From Planctomycetes bacterium UBA1146 (GTDB taxonomy: Bacteria; Planctomycetota; UBA8108; UBA1146), in NCBI GenBank assembly GCA_002311345.1, contig DCAA01000042.1:26641-55218 (forward strand): DNA of 28,578 nt. The letters run 5' to 3'. Numbering within the stretch: position 1 is the first letter of the stretch; each line of letters begins with the position of its first letter. Shown one piece after another: positions 1 through 7,629 of the stretch. Position numbers and translations under genes: made by a program. Below the pieces are notes generated by a model. That model was not told the DNA's origin. It made no database searches and was given only the letters and a program-made list of their open reading frames with translations.

Positions 1-46
1 CCTTCGGGTTATGAGCCCGACGAGCTGCCAACTGCTCCACCCCGCG
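1..46 (-). tRNA. Initiator tRNA-Met (CAT), 3' part cut off by the window edge
   Basis: Read on the minus strand, the sequence begins CGCGGGG and continues through the D arm (GAGCAGTTGGCAGCTC) and an anticodon stem rich in G-C pairs around CTCATAA. The anticodon CAT lies at 13-11. The unpaired C at the first position of the acceptor stem and the run of three G-C pairs in the anticodon stem are hallmarks of bacterial initiator tRNA. The variable loop, T arm and acceptor 3' strand lie outside the window. The gene starts 47 bases after the stop of the small membrane protein gene on the same strand and may be read through from it. Confidence 0.93.
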
Positions 47-93
47 CAACTACGAAATCAAAGAGCCGAAACTAAGCAATCCGGCCCAGAGCG

Positions 94-702
94 TCAAGTG
101 GACTCTTGGGATCTCCGACGCTGTAAACCGCTGATCATCTCGATCTCGCCAACAGGAATACCGGTCTCAACAGAGATCTCCTGTGGAGTTGCTCCATCGG
201 CGATCATTTGCTCTATCTGGGCCTGGGTCGCTATCTCATCGTTACTGCGACCATCTGCGAGCACGGTTTCACCCACCGGACCATCCACCTGGCATGGCTC
301 ATCGATGATCACGGAATCCCCTCCCGTGGTCACAACTTTTTCGACCTGGAATCGTCTGATCGGCTGCTCGTCAAGATCCTCTGCGCTCGCCACAGTCTCC
401 GGCAGCTCTTTATCCACGCCGCGGTAATCGCCTTCCGGACTCGAATCGACCTCAACAGTAGCCACAGGAGTAGCGATCCCGGATGGAACCGTAGGGATGG
501 AGCCAGTTGAAGTGCCGCTAACGGTATTTTCGACCGACTTCTTCCAGATGAACAAGAGCGCCAGCACCACCACCAGAACCAGGAACCATGGCGGTGAGCC
601 TGCGGCAACCGGCACGATTCCGGCAATAATCGGCTCCATCTCTCCTCCACCGAAAGAAACGTTCCCTGACGTCATGGCAATCTCTCTTACGAAATCCCCC
701 AT
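94..702 (-). CDS. Single-pass membrane protein with a helix-turn-helix-like C-terminal tail
   Basis: This 202-residue protein is not one I can name. It has a short N-terminal stretch, one hydrophobic segment (about residues 38-53) ending in WKK, a Pro/Ser/Thr/Glu-rich low-complexity linker, and a compact tail from about residue 160. The tail (IEQMIADGATPQEISVETG, then IPVGEIEMI) resembles the end of DUF2802/DUF6115-type proteins, where a short HTH-like motif follows a membrane anchor. The N-out, C-in orientation is inferred from the Lys pair after the helix. ATG at 702 has an AGGGGG site 6 bases upstream. An alternative ATG at 639 follows GGAGG and would start just before the helix. The gene begins 33 bases after the aminotransferase stop and is probably the last protein gene of the operon. 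Confidence 0.72.
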   Translation of the reverse strand: MGDFVREIAMTSGNVSFGGGEMEPIIAGIVPVAAGSPPWFLVLVVVLALLFIWKKSVENTVSGTSTGSIPTVPSGIATPVATVEVDSSPEGDYRGVDKELPETVASAEDLDEQPIRRFQVEKVVTTGGDSVIIDEPCQVDGPVGETVLADGRSNDEIATQAQIEQMIADGATPQEISVETGIPVGEIEMISGLQRRRSQEST

Positions 703-735
703 ACGAATCCCCCTTCAATCCCAATCGAGACCGAC

Positions 736-1830
736 TCAATTGATGAAATCGTCGATCAACCCGAGTAACTCCTTCGTGTCATCGAGGGTCACTGCTCCCA
801 TGTGACCGATCCTGAAGGTTTTTTCCTTCAGATGTCCATATCCGTTGGCGAGCAACATCTCGTGATCGCGCAGTGTTTGGTTGAGGTCTGCAACGGAAAT
901 CCCTCGATTGTTTTCGATACAGGTCATGGAGACCGATTCGAACCCAGCCTCGGGGAAAAGTTGGAACTGCTTTCTCGCCCAATCCCTGGTCAATTCCGCT
1001 TTTTCCTGGTGTGCTCGGTACCAGTTTGCTTCATCAGCGAGAATCATGGCGAACCGATCCTTGAGAGCTTGCATCAGTGCGATCGGCGGAGTGTTTGGGG
1101 TCTGATTGGACTTCCAGGACTTGTTCATGGCGAGAACATCGAAATAGGTTCCGCGGTTCTCGATGGTTGCGGCCCGATCATGAGCTCTCTCAGAGACCGC
1201 CAGCAGTGCCAGACCAGGAGGTAATGCTAGCGCCTTCTGGCTCCCGGTCACCAGGTAATCGACCGGAGCCATATCCCCGAGTCGAATCGGGATTGCTGCA
1301 GCACTGGTAACGGCATCGACGAGCAGGAACACATCATCTTGTTGTGCCACAACCTCCGCGATCTCTTCGAGAGGACTCATCACGCCGGTGCTGGTTTCAT
1401 TGTGAACAAACGTGACGGCATCAAAGTCTCCGCGTGAGAGTTCCTCACGGACCTGATCGGGCTTGACCGCCTGCCCCCACGCTAGATCAATCCGGGTCGC
1501 ATCCTTGCCGTTCGAGACGCAAATCTTGTAGAAACGCTCACTGAAGGCACCGTTGACGAAACAAAGTACCTTTTCACGAACACCGTTGCGAACCGCAGCC
1601 TCCATCCCTCCGGTACCGGAAGAACACAGCACGTAGACCGGATCCTGGGTGTGAAAAAACCTCTGAGCGTCTCGGTGGAGAACCTCGCCGAGAGCGGTGA
1701 ATTCTGGTGACCGATGACCGATCATCGGACGTGTCATCGCATCGAGAATCGACTGCTCTACCTCGACCGGACCGGGGATGAAGAGACGTGGCACGTCTCG
1801 CTTCACCGGGTGATCATCAATCGCTCTCAT
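736..1830 (-). CDS. Class V aminotransferase, alanine-glyoxylate/serine-pyruvate type
   Basis: A 364-residue PLP-dependent fold-type I aminotransferase of the class V family, full length for the serine-pyruvate/alanine-glyoxylate group. The N-terminal FIPGPVEV and GHRSPEF segments, the SSGTGGMEAAV cofactor loop (about 70-80), the Asp of LLVDAVTS (D172) that contacts the pyridine nitrogen, and the Schiff-base lysine in GSQKALALPPG (K199) are all present. It should transfer the amino group of serine or alanine to a keto acid in the cytoplasm. Its ATG overlaps the stop of the DUF1015 gene by four bases (ATGA, 1827-1830), so the two are translationally coupled. Class V aminotransferases next to DUF1015 genes are familiar from serine-pathway loci, which favours a role in serine or glyoxylate metabolism, but the exact substrate cannot be read from sequence. 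A phosphoserine aminotransferase is the main alternative. Confidence 0.88.
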   Translation of the reverse strand: MRAIDDHPVKRDVPRLFIPGPVEVEQSILDAMTRPMIGHRSPEFTALGEVLHRDAQRFFHTQDPVYVLCSSGTGGMEAAVRNGVREKVLCFVNGAFSERFYKICVSNGKDATRIDLAWGQAVKPDQVREELSRGDFDAVTFVHNETSTGVMSPLEEIAEVVAQQDDVFLLVDAVTSAAAIPIRLGDMAPVDYLVTGSQKALALPPGLALLAVSERAHDRAATIENRGTYFDVLAMNKSWKSNQTPNTPPIALMQALKDRFAMILADEANWYRAHQEKAELTRDWARKQFQLFPEAGFESVSMTCIENNRGISVADLNQTLRDHEMLLANGYGHLKEKTFRIGHMGAVTLDDTKELLGLIDDFIN

Positions 1831-3005
1831 CTCTGGTCCTCCTCGTCGATGAACCTGGCGATCAATCCTGTCGATATCTTTGGCTCGAAGAAAGTGGTTT
1901 TGGGAGGAAATATCTCTCCGGCGAGGACGCGGGTCCAGAACTCATCTCGCCCCACTGGCGGAAGTTGGCAAAATACGCCCATCTCGCTGTCGTTCAGGAT
2001 CTTCCTGCCCTCCTCTACCTGATGAGGGGTCTGTGCCCGGCCAAGATTCCCGATTTCGTCGATGACCTGCCGAAGACGACGAGCCAGGGTCGGTCGGGAT
2101 GCGTCCTGACGGCAATGCAGATCCACCACCTCCCCACCGGGTATCTCGATGCTCCAGGGGTCTCCATCACCATCGTCGAGAACCTCGACGAGACGATCTC
2201 TCACCTGCCGGGAGTGGATGTTCCGGCCCGAGTCCCAGGTCCAAACCCTGTGGGTGAGCCGCATCTTCAATCCCGGTTGATGAAGATCACAGATGAACGC
2301 CAGCACCAGCCGGGCACCCGGAAACTCTGGATCCTCACGAAGGGTCAACGCCGTCGTGTACCGGTGGTGGCCATCGGCCATCGCCGAGGGGATCGATTCC
2401 AATCGAGACTCGATCTGGGCAACCAGTTCCGGATCATCGATCCGGCGCAAACTGTGGACATCCCCCTGCCAGTCCGGCTTTTCGAACTGCAGTTCGCCAG
2501 TTTCGGGAAAGGCACCGATCTCCGAGAGGATTTTCTCCAGTCCATCACAGACCAACATCACGACTCCGGTATCGATGCCGGTACAGTGTGCCTGCTCGAT
2601 CAGACGTTCCAGAGTGTGGGGACGAATCTCCTCGTGGCGAAGAACTCCCTCCCCCCAGGGTAAAGCCTCGACCGCGCCGAGGATCCCCTTGAGAAGATAC
2701 TCTTCTCCCGATTTACCACGATGACTGACCTGGTAGCGGTACAAGGAAGGCTTTTCCTCCCGCAGTAACCTTTCATCGGCAAGGGCGGATCTCAGCGCTG
2801 CCCCGCAACCGCGATAGACATCCTCACCGAGAGGGGCTTCCGGATTCTCACCGAGAATCCAGCGCACGGCATTGTGAGGAGAGTGGTCCAGCAACTGGCG
2901 ATGCAATTGGGGCGGGATCACGTCGTAGGGAGGACAGATCACTTCCCCCGGATCCAACACATCTGGTCGAACTCGTATGGCTCGAATCGCTCTCATTCTG
3001 GGCAA
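1827..3005 (-). CDS. DUF1015 family protein
   Basis: A 392-residue DUF1015 protein, full length for the family. Recognisable family signatures are the N-terminal CPPYDVI (about residues 24-30), the central ADGHHRY block (210-216) and the C-terminal PPKTTFFEPKISTGLI close to the end. The family has no role that I can state with confidence. The DGHHR block is reminiscent of the ParB/SerK-like serine kinase fold, and pairing with a serine-type aminotransferase makes a link to serine metabolism plausible, but this is inference. The TTG start at 3005 is preferred because GGAGG lies 8 bases upstream. An ATG at 2996 would be 17 bases from that site. Only three bases separate it from the stop of the upstream gene, and it overlaps the next gene by four. 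Confidence 0.85.
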   Translation of the reverse strand: MPRMRAIRAIRVRPDVLDPGEVICPPYDVIPPQLHRQLLDHSPHNAVRWILGENPEAPLGEDVYRGCGAALRSALADERLLREEKPSLYRYQVSHRGKSGEEYLLKGILGAVEALPWGEGVLRHEEIRPHTLERLIEQAHCTGIDTGVVMLVCDGLEKILSEIGAFPETGELQFEKPDWQGDVHSLRRIDDPELVAQIESRLESIPSAMADGHHRYTTALTLREDPEFPGARLVLAFICDLHQPGLKMRLTHRVWTWDSGRNIHSRQVRDRLVEVLDDGDGDPWSIEIPGGEVVDLHCRQDASRPTLARRLRQVIDEIGNLGRAQTPHQVEEGRKILNDSEMGVFCQLPPVGRDEFWTRVLAGEIFPPKTTFFEPKISTGLIARFIDEEDQR

Positions 3006-3008
3006 GGA

Positions 3009-4247
3009 TCAGTCCTCCAGATTCTGGTAACAGATATTCAGTGCCTGTAGTGCATACGAAGTGGCGAGGACAGGATCCCCTTCCCACCAGCGATCGACTT
3101 CATTGGACCAGGAACCATCCACCGCCTGTCGTTTCAGCAGCGCTCCGGCGATCTCCTCTGCCCAGCGATGATTCTGTCCCGAGGAATCGGTGAAGGTCGA
3201 GTCACCCAGAACTTCCAGGGCGCGAGCCATCACCGCCAGGTAGTAGTAATAACCCATCTGACCTCTGGAAGCATTCAAAGCCGTCGCCATTCCCGGATTC
3301 TCATCGACACTCCAGTGTTCACGAATCCAATCGATGGCCGCCACGATTCGTGGATCGTCCCGTTCCAGTCCGGCATAGATGAGCGATTTCACTGCGGCAT
3401 AGGTCATCGACCCGTATGAGGAAAAAGACTTACTTCCATCATCGTTCACCACTGTTGAAGCTTTGGACTCACCGGGATGGTAATAAAAACCGCCGTCCTC
3501 GGTGGAAATTTTCTTCTTTCCATCGAGTGCGTCATTCGAAGATTTTCGATTCTGGCAACGAGAGATGAAGACGCTTGCCCGACGCCAGACATCCGAATCC
3601 TCGGAGAGTCCAGCGGCCCGTAGCGCCTCCAGAGCCAGCTGCGTGTTGCTGAGATCGGGACGTCGATCACTGCCGTACCCGATGCCTCCGAAGGAATTGA
3701 TGTGAGCGGAACGATTATATGCAATCGGTTTCGATTGCTCGGAACACTGGATCCCTGCGATGTAATCTCGCATTCGGGCCACCTCTGCTCGGTAGCGAGG
3801 TTTGTCCCGACCGGCATCGAGAGCGGTCAGAGCCAGAATCGTGACGGAGGTTTTGTAGTTCATCAGTCCCTGATCGGGAATATATACGCCACCGTCTTTT
3901 TGTTGATGGGAAAGAAGGTATTGGACCGCTGCAGAGATGAACGGACCATCCTCTTCCCGATAAGCACGTGGACTATCGATGATGGCATGCAATGCCATCG
4001 CCGTGATCCCCGGATCACCAGCAAAGGAACCCCAGGAGCCATCGGGACGCTGATGATCGATGACCCAGTTGGCGCCACGATCGATCATCTCCTTGATGGA
4101 ATCTCGATCGAGTTTGCTGGCAGAATCCTCGACCTGGTCGTCGGCTCTTGCCTGAGTCGGTAGCGACGAGAGGCCACTTACCCCCAGCAGCAACCAGAGC
4201 GTCATCAGTAAACAAGCAATGGACGCGGAGCCCATGTTCTTGCTCAT
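3009..4247 (-). CDS. Secreted prenyltransferase/squalene-oxidase repeat protein
   Basis: A 412-residue protein with a signal peptide (about residues 1-35: charged start, a Leu-rich core, then TQARA as the likely cleavage site). The rest is made of alpha/alpha-toroid repeats of the terpene cyclase/prenyltransferase type: the QRPDGSWGSF, QQKDGGVY, TEDGGFYY and QAVDGSWSNE motifs each precede or follow an Ala/Leu-rich helix such as TAMALHAI or TILALTALDAG. I see no DxDD catalytic motif of squalene-hopene cyclases, so it is probably not a cyclase but a periplasmic binding or scaffold protein, as is common for this family in Planctomycetota. It overlaps the YdjY gene by four bases at its start (4244-4247) and is followed after three bases by the DUF1015 gene. 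Confidence 0.85.
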   Translation of the reverse strand: MSKNMGSASIACLLMTLWLLLGVSGLSSLPTQARADDQVEDSASKLDRDSIKEMIDRGANWVIDHQRPDGSWGSFAGDPGITAMALHAIIDSPRAYREEDGPFISAAVQYLLSHQQKDGGVYIPDQGLMNYKTSVTILALTALDAGRDKPRYRAEVARMRDYIAGIQCSEQSKPIAYNRSAHINSFGGIGYGSDRRPDLSNTQLALEALRAAGLSEDSDVWRRASVFISRCQNRKSSNDALDGKKKISTEDGGFYYHPGESKASTVVNDDGSKSFSSYGSMTYAAVKSLIYAGLERDDPRIVAAIDWIREHWSVDENPGMATALNASRGQMGYYYYLAVMARALEVLGDSTFTDSSGQNHRWAEEIAGALLKRQAVDGSWSNEVDRWWEGDPVLATSYALQALNICYQNLED

Positions 4248-5071
4248 CTCTTTCTTCCTTCCCTGGCACCGTTGGTACCACCGGAATCGATCTCGGGATC
4301 TTTTTCACGAGGCGGCAGTTCCATCCGGATCGCAGATGAATCCACATCTGCAGCAACAGCACGCCGAAACACAACGGTGACCTCGGGGGGGTCATCCCTG
4401 CGATGTTTGGGCAACACCTCCGAATAGGCGAAATAGTCGCCGTCCGGGTACGGTAATGCTAGCGGATTGTCGAGGATCGCCCAGGGTCTGTGACACAAAG
4501 ATATCACCTCACCGGTGACGCGAGCCATGAACTCTTCCGCCGCTACTGTCCCCTCGGGTGCCCCTGGAGGCGGATCCAGCATGAGAAAGTCCGAAGCGGT
4601 GAAGGCAAATCCGCATCGACTCATCTCTCGGGCCATCGGGGCGTTGATGATGCACCTTTCTGCGCGAATCGTGCGGATTCTCTCTCGGCCTTCCGGATCC
4701 TGAACCCTGAAACGTAGTGAAATGATGACACGGTCTCCTCCGGTGAGAGGTCCGAGATCCATTTCTGATTCGGGACTCCTGGCTTGAGCGATCCCTAGCA
4801 TCAGTAACGCTGTCTGTAAATCGGCAGGGTCACAATCGAGTGCGACCAGGGTTTCATGAGGTTTGGTCCCGGGTGTGCAGACGAGGTACTCGACGAAGCC
4901 ACTGACGAGATTGAGATAACCATCCGCCTCGATACTGCGCGAAGATGGGTGATACCGAGCCTTACCGATCGGGATCGAATCCTCCGCCGAGGGTTCGCTA
5001 CCGGGGAGAACATCCACTGGCATCCCATAGAGGGCTGCGGTGATGACGATAAGGAAACAACTCGAAGACAT
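4244..5071 (-). CDS. YdjY-domain secreted protein
   Basis: A 275-residue protein that begins with a short hydrophobic export segment (about residues 4-20). The segment from about residue 40 to 95 matches the YdjY domain: an IEADGYLNL strand, then EYLVCTPGTKPHETL and LQTALLMLGI, the family's characteristic 'cTpGTKeHEtl' block followed by an alpha helix. The C-terminal half is strand-rich with no motif I recognise. Function of YdjY domains is unknown. In Planctomycetota they are usually exported. A longer reading frame starts at a TTG at 5083, but the ATG at 5071 has GGAG six bases upstream and is preferred. This is the first gene of the minus-strand operon and its stop overlaps the start of the repeat protein, so the two products probably act together in the cell envelope. 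Confidence 0.8.
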   Translation of the reverse strand: MSSSCFLIVITAALYGMPVDVLPGSEPSAEDSIPIGKARYHPSSRSIEADGYLNLVSGFVEYLVCTPGTKPHETLVALDCDPADLQTALLMLGIAQARSPESEMDLGPLTGGDRVIISLRFRVQDPEGRERIRTIRAERCIINAPMAREMSRCGFAFTASDFLMLDPPPGAPEGTVAAEEFMARVTGEVISLCHRPWAILDNPLALPYPDGDYFAYSEVLPKHRRDDPPEVTVVFRRAVAADVDSSAIRMELPPREKDPEIDSGGTNGAREGRKR

Positions 5072-5335
5072 GAAGAACTCCAACAGCAGGGATCATCTCA
5101 TCTGCACCTCGCCTTGTCCAACGGACCGGCAATGAGGTAGATGGCACGGATTCGGGCCAGATACGTGCTCCTCTCCACCTTCTTGACGCTATCGAGGGTC
5201 TCCCGGTTCCGTCCCTGCAGCCGTCTGGAGGCCCGCTACCCTACTGACCTTGCAGGAATGTGCCGCTACCGCTAGCCTTCGACTACTACTCGCAACAGGA
5301 ACCTCACCCACGCCCCTGTCACGAGCGGAGTTCTA
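5072..5335. other. Divergent intergenic region
   Basis: This 264-base gap separates the minus-strand operon from the plus-strand coiled-coil/actin pair, so promoters for both must lie here. A TTGACG hexamer sits at 5183-5188 on the plus strand but has no acceptable -10 box at 16-18 bases. TTGCAG with a weak TAGCCT 17 bases further on lies nearer the gene. Neither is convincing. No RNA gene or conserved ORF is visible. Confidence 0.4.
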
Positions 5336-6475
5336 TTGAGTCCCGAGCCGGATCAGGTTACGCCAGCAGGTCCATCCGCACAGAACCGCTGGAGCATCGT
5401 GGTCGAGGTCGAAGCAGGGATCCTGCGCCTTCCGGTGACCCGCATCGATGAGAGGGAAGTTCTCCTCGACACCCCGGTGCGTTTGAAGATCGGCGACCGA
5501 TACGAACTGATCGTCGAACGACCCGACGGCTCTGCAGACCTGGTTCACGCCGAGGTTACCAACAGAAGCAAAGCCGGATTGTTGATGCGATGGAAACCAT
5601 CGCACCCCCGGGAACTGGAAGCACTCGAACGGCTCTTCTCGGATAGCACCTCCTTTCAGAACCACCCAGACATCGAATCGGCATTACGATCTAAATCGCG
5701 ACTGGTGAGGACCTCCACCATCGCTGCTCAACGCGATAGCGTTCGTGTCCTGAATCTATCGGCGGTCACGGAGTTGATCCAGGATGCGGTAGAGGACGCG
5801 CTCCGCGAGAGTGGCCGATTGCTCGATGATTCGGAGTTGAAAGAACTGCTCGATGAATCCGAAAAAGGATTCCAGCAACGCCTCGTCCAGTTCGAGAATG
5901 AAAAAGCTGATCTCCAATCGAGAATTCAGGGGCTTTCGACTCGATTGGACCGAGCTCAAGATTTGCTGAACCAGGAACGGAACAGGGAGGTGGATCGAGA
6001 TCGATTCACGCTCTCAGAAGATGCTCTTGGCGAACTCGAAAAAACCTTCGAGAAGATCATCGACGATGCCGTCGCATCCAGCGAAATTGGTCCCTCCCTG
6101 GAACTCGAACTCAAAGTGGTGATGGAACGATGCCTCGATTCAGAGCGGGAACGAGTTCGTGCCCTGGAGGAAAAAGCTCGTAGCGAAAACATCGATCTGC
6201 TGGAGCGGAAGATCCAGCGTCTCGCCAAGAGCCTCGATGACGCCCGTACCGACCGCGACCAGGCGCTGGAAATCGTTCGCAGGGCAGAAGCAAGAAATTC
6301 TCAGGCGCCTTTTATCGGTGCGGCCGACGCGATCCAGCCCTCCGCCCCGGATGACCAGCACGCCTCGAGACGACGCGCATTGCTGCTCGATCTAATGCAG
6401 GAGAATCGCGATCTTCGACAACAGATCAGTCTGGAAAACAAAAAACTCAAAGTCACCGAGAAGGGTCCTGCCTGA
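5336..6475 (+). CDS. Coiled-coil protein with an N-terminal PilZ-like beta domain, partner of the actin gene
   Basis: A 379-residue acidic cytoplasmic protein with no signal peptide. Residues about 18-100 are strand-rich (WSIVVEVEAGILRLPV, then LIVERPDGSADLVHAEVTNRS) and look like a PilZ-type barrel, but the c-di-GMP-binding RxxxR and DxSxxG motifs are absent, so the assignment is tentative. From about residue 150 it is almost entirely heptad-like helix, with Glu/Arg/Leu-rich stretches at 155-235 and 250-320, a Pro-rich break near 325-345 and a last short helix. Two related segments, AVTELIQDAVEDAL and GELEKTFEKIIDDAV, begin the helical parts. Translation starts at TTG (5336) with GGAG five bases upstream. 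It lies 35 bases before the MamK-like actin gene on the same strand, so it may be an actin-binding or filament-anchoring partner; this is inferred from context alone. Confidence 0.62.
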   Translation: MSPEPDQVTPAGPSAQNRWSIVVEVEAGILRLPVTRIDEREVLLDTPVRLKIGDRYELIVERPDGSADLVHAEVTNRSKAGLLMRWKPSHPRELEALERLFSDSTSFQNHPDIESALRSKSRLVRTSTIAAQRDSVRVLNLSAVTELIQDAVEDALRESGRLLDDSELKELLDESEKGFQQRLVQFENEKADLQSRIQGLSTRLDRAQDLLNQERNREVDRDRFTLSEDALGELEKTFEKIIDDAVASSEIGPSLELELKVVMERCLDSERERVRALEEKARSENIDLLERKIQRLAKSLDDARTDRDQALEIVRRAEARNSQAPFIGAADAIQPSAPDDQHASRRRALLLDLMQENRDLRQQISLENKKLKVTEKGPA

Positions 6476-6510
6476 TATGGTAATGGCAACTTCTAGGGGG
6501 AGGGGAATTG

Positions 6511-7539
6511 ATGAGTGACACCGTTTTCATCGGAATGGATCTCGGTACCAGCCGAACTTCCATAACAACATCCACCGGAGTGAGGACCACGGTCTGGTCC
6601 TATGTGGGATACGCACTGGACCACGTCAGCAGGAAGCATCTTGGTGGACGCGACAAGGTATTTGGCGAGGAAGCAGTGGAGAACCGCATGGCGGTGAACC
6701 TGGTCAGGCCTCTCGACAAGGGACTGATCCTCGACGACGAAGAATCCCGGCAAGCGGTCAGAGATCTACTCGAGCACATTATTGACGAGGCGAGCATCCC
6801 CAGTGGAAGCACCATCTATGGTGTAATTGGTGCGCCCGCTGAAGCGAGTGTCGACTCGAAGGCACTCATCTTATCTACCGCCTCGGAGTTCATGGACAGC
6901 ATCATCGTTTGCTCAGAACCTTTCGCCGTCGCCTACGGGCTCGATTTCCTTTCAGACACCCTGGTCGTCGACATCGGTGCCGGTACCGTCGACCTGTGCA
7001 GAGTTCACGGAACGATGCCAAAGCCGGAAGACCAACGGACCCACCACTATGCAGGCGATGCCATCGACGCTCGACTCGCCGAACTCCTGACTAAAAATCA
7101 TCCAGAGGCACAGTTCTCCAACAACATGGTCCGGGAAATCAAGGAGAACTACGCGTGTGTCGGAACTCACATGGATCCGGTCAAGGTCACTTTTCCTGTA
7201 AAGGGGAAACCTACCGAGTTCGATATCACAGCAGAGTTGAGCGAAGCCTGCTTCGGAATGGTCCCTCCGACCGTCGAAGCGTTGCAGGACCTGATCGCCA
7301 CCTTCGATCCAGAGTTCCAGCAAAAGATGCGCAATCATGTGCTACTCGGTGGAGGTGGAAGCCAGATCACCGGTCTCTCACGTGCCATCGAGGACGCACT
7401 TGTGGAATACGGTGGAGGTAAGGTGCGCCAGGTCGAGGAGCCACAATACGCCGGCTCGAACGGGGCTCTCAAGGTCGCCCTCGATATGCCCGAGGACTTC
7501 TGGCAGGAGTTCATCGAGCAACAGAGCGAGAAAGCCTGA
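6511..7539 (+). CDS. MamK-like bacterial actin
   Basis: A 342-residue actin/HSP70-superfamily ATPase. The phosphate-1 loop DLGTSRTSI (residues 10-18), the phosphate-2 loop VVDIGAGTVDL (about 152-162) and the adenosine loop LLGGGGSQI (about 278-286) are intact. Several features fit the MamK subgroup better than MreB or ParM: SYVGY and RPLDKG near the N-terminus, SEPFAVAYGL before phosphate-2, the HGTMPKPEDQ block right after it, the AGDAID helix and the late DPEFQQKM segment. MamK forms cytoplasmic filaments that position magnetosomes, but MamK-like proteins also occur in non-magnetic bacteria, and no other mam gene is present here. ATG at 6511 is preferred to the TTG immediately before it because AGGGG lies five bases upstream. 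A strong terminator follows 32 bases after the stop. Confidence 0.88.
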   Translation: MSDTVFIGMDLGTSRTSITTSTGVRTTVWSYVGYALDHVSRKHLGGRDKVFGEEAVENRMAVNLVRPLDKGLILDDEESRQAVRDLLEHIIDEASIPSGSTIYGVIGAPAEASVDSKALILSTASEFMDSIIVCSEPFAVAYGLDFLSDTLVVDIGAGTVDLCRVHGTMPKPEDQRTHHYAGDAIDARLAELLTKNHPEAQFSNNMVREIKENYACVGTHMDPVKVTFPVKGKPTEFDITAELSEACFGMVPPTVEALQDLIATFDPEFQQKMRNHVLLGGGGSQITGLSRAIEDALVEYGGGKVRQVEEPQYAGSNGALKVALDMPEDFWQEFIEQQSEKA

Positions 7540-7571
7540 CCTCGCCGCCACAGGTGAGTGGATCACGACAC

Positions 7572-7610
7572 AAGAGGGCCAGCAGGGGATACCCCCTGCT
7601 GGCCCTCTTT
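7572..7610 (+). terminator. Intrinsic terminator after the actin gene
   Basis: A perfect 17-bp stem (7572-7588 with 7593-7609) closes on the four-base loop ATAC. The right arm ends in CTCTTT, a short U-tract on the plus strand. On the minus strand the stem is followed by CTTGTG, so it is a weaker terminator for the convergent lipoprotein gene, whose stop is 20 bases away. Confidence 0.85.
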
Positions 7611-7629
7611 GATGCCACTACACAAAAAC

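Noticed and set aside
3009..4247. Active squalene-hopene cyclase
   Set aside because: The protein is too short, is exported and lacks the DxDD acid motif.
5336..7539. Magnetosome gene cluster
   Set aside because: Only the MamK-like actin is present; no membrane or cation-transport magnetosome genes flank it.
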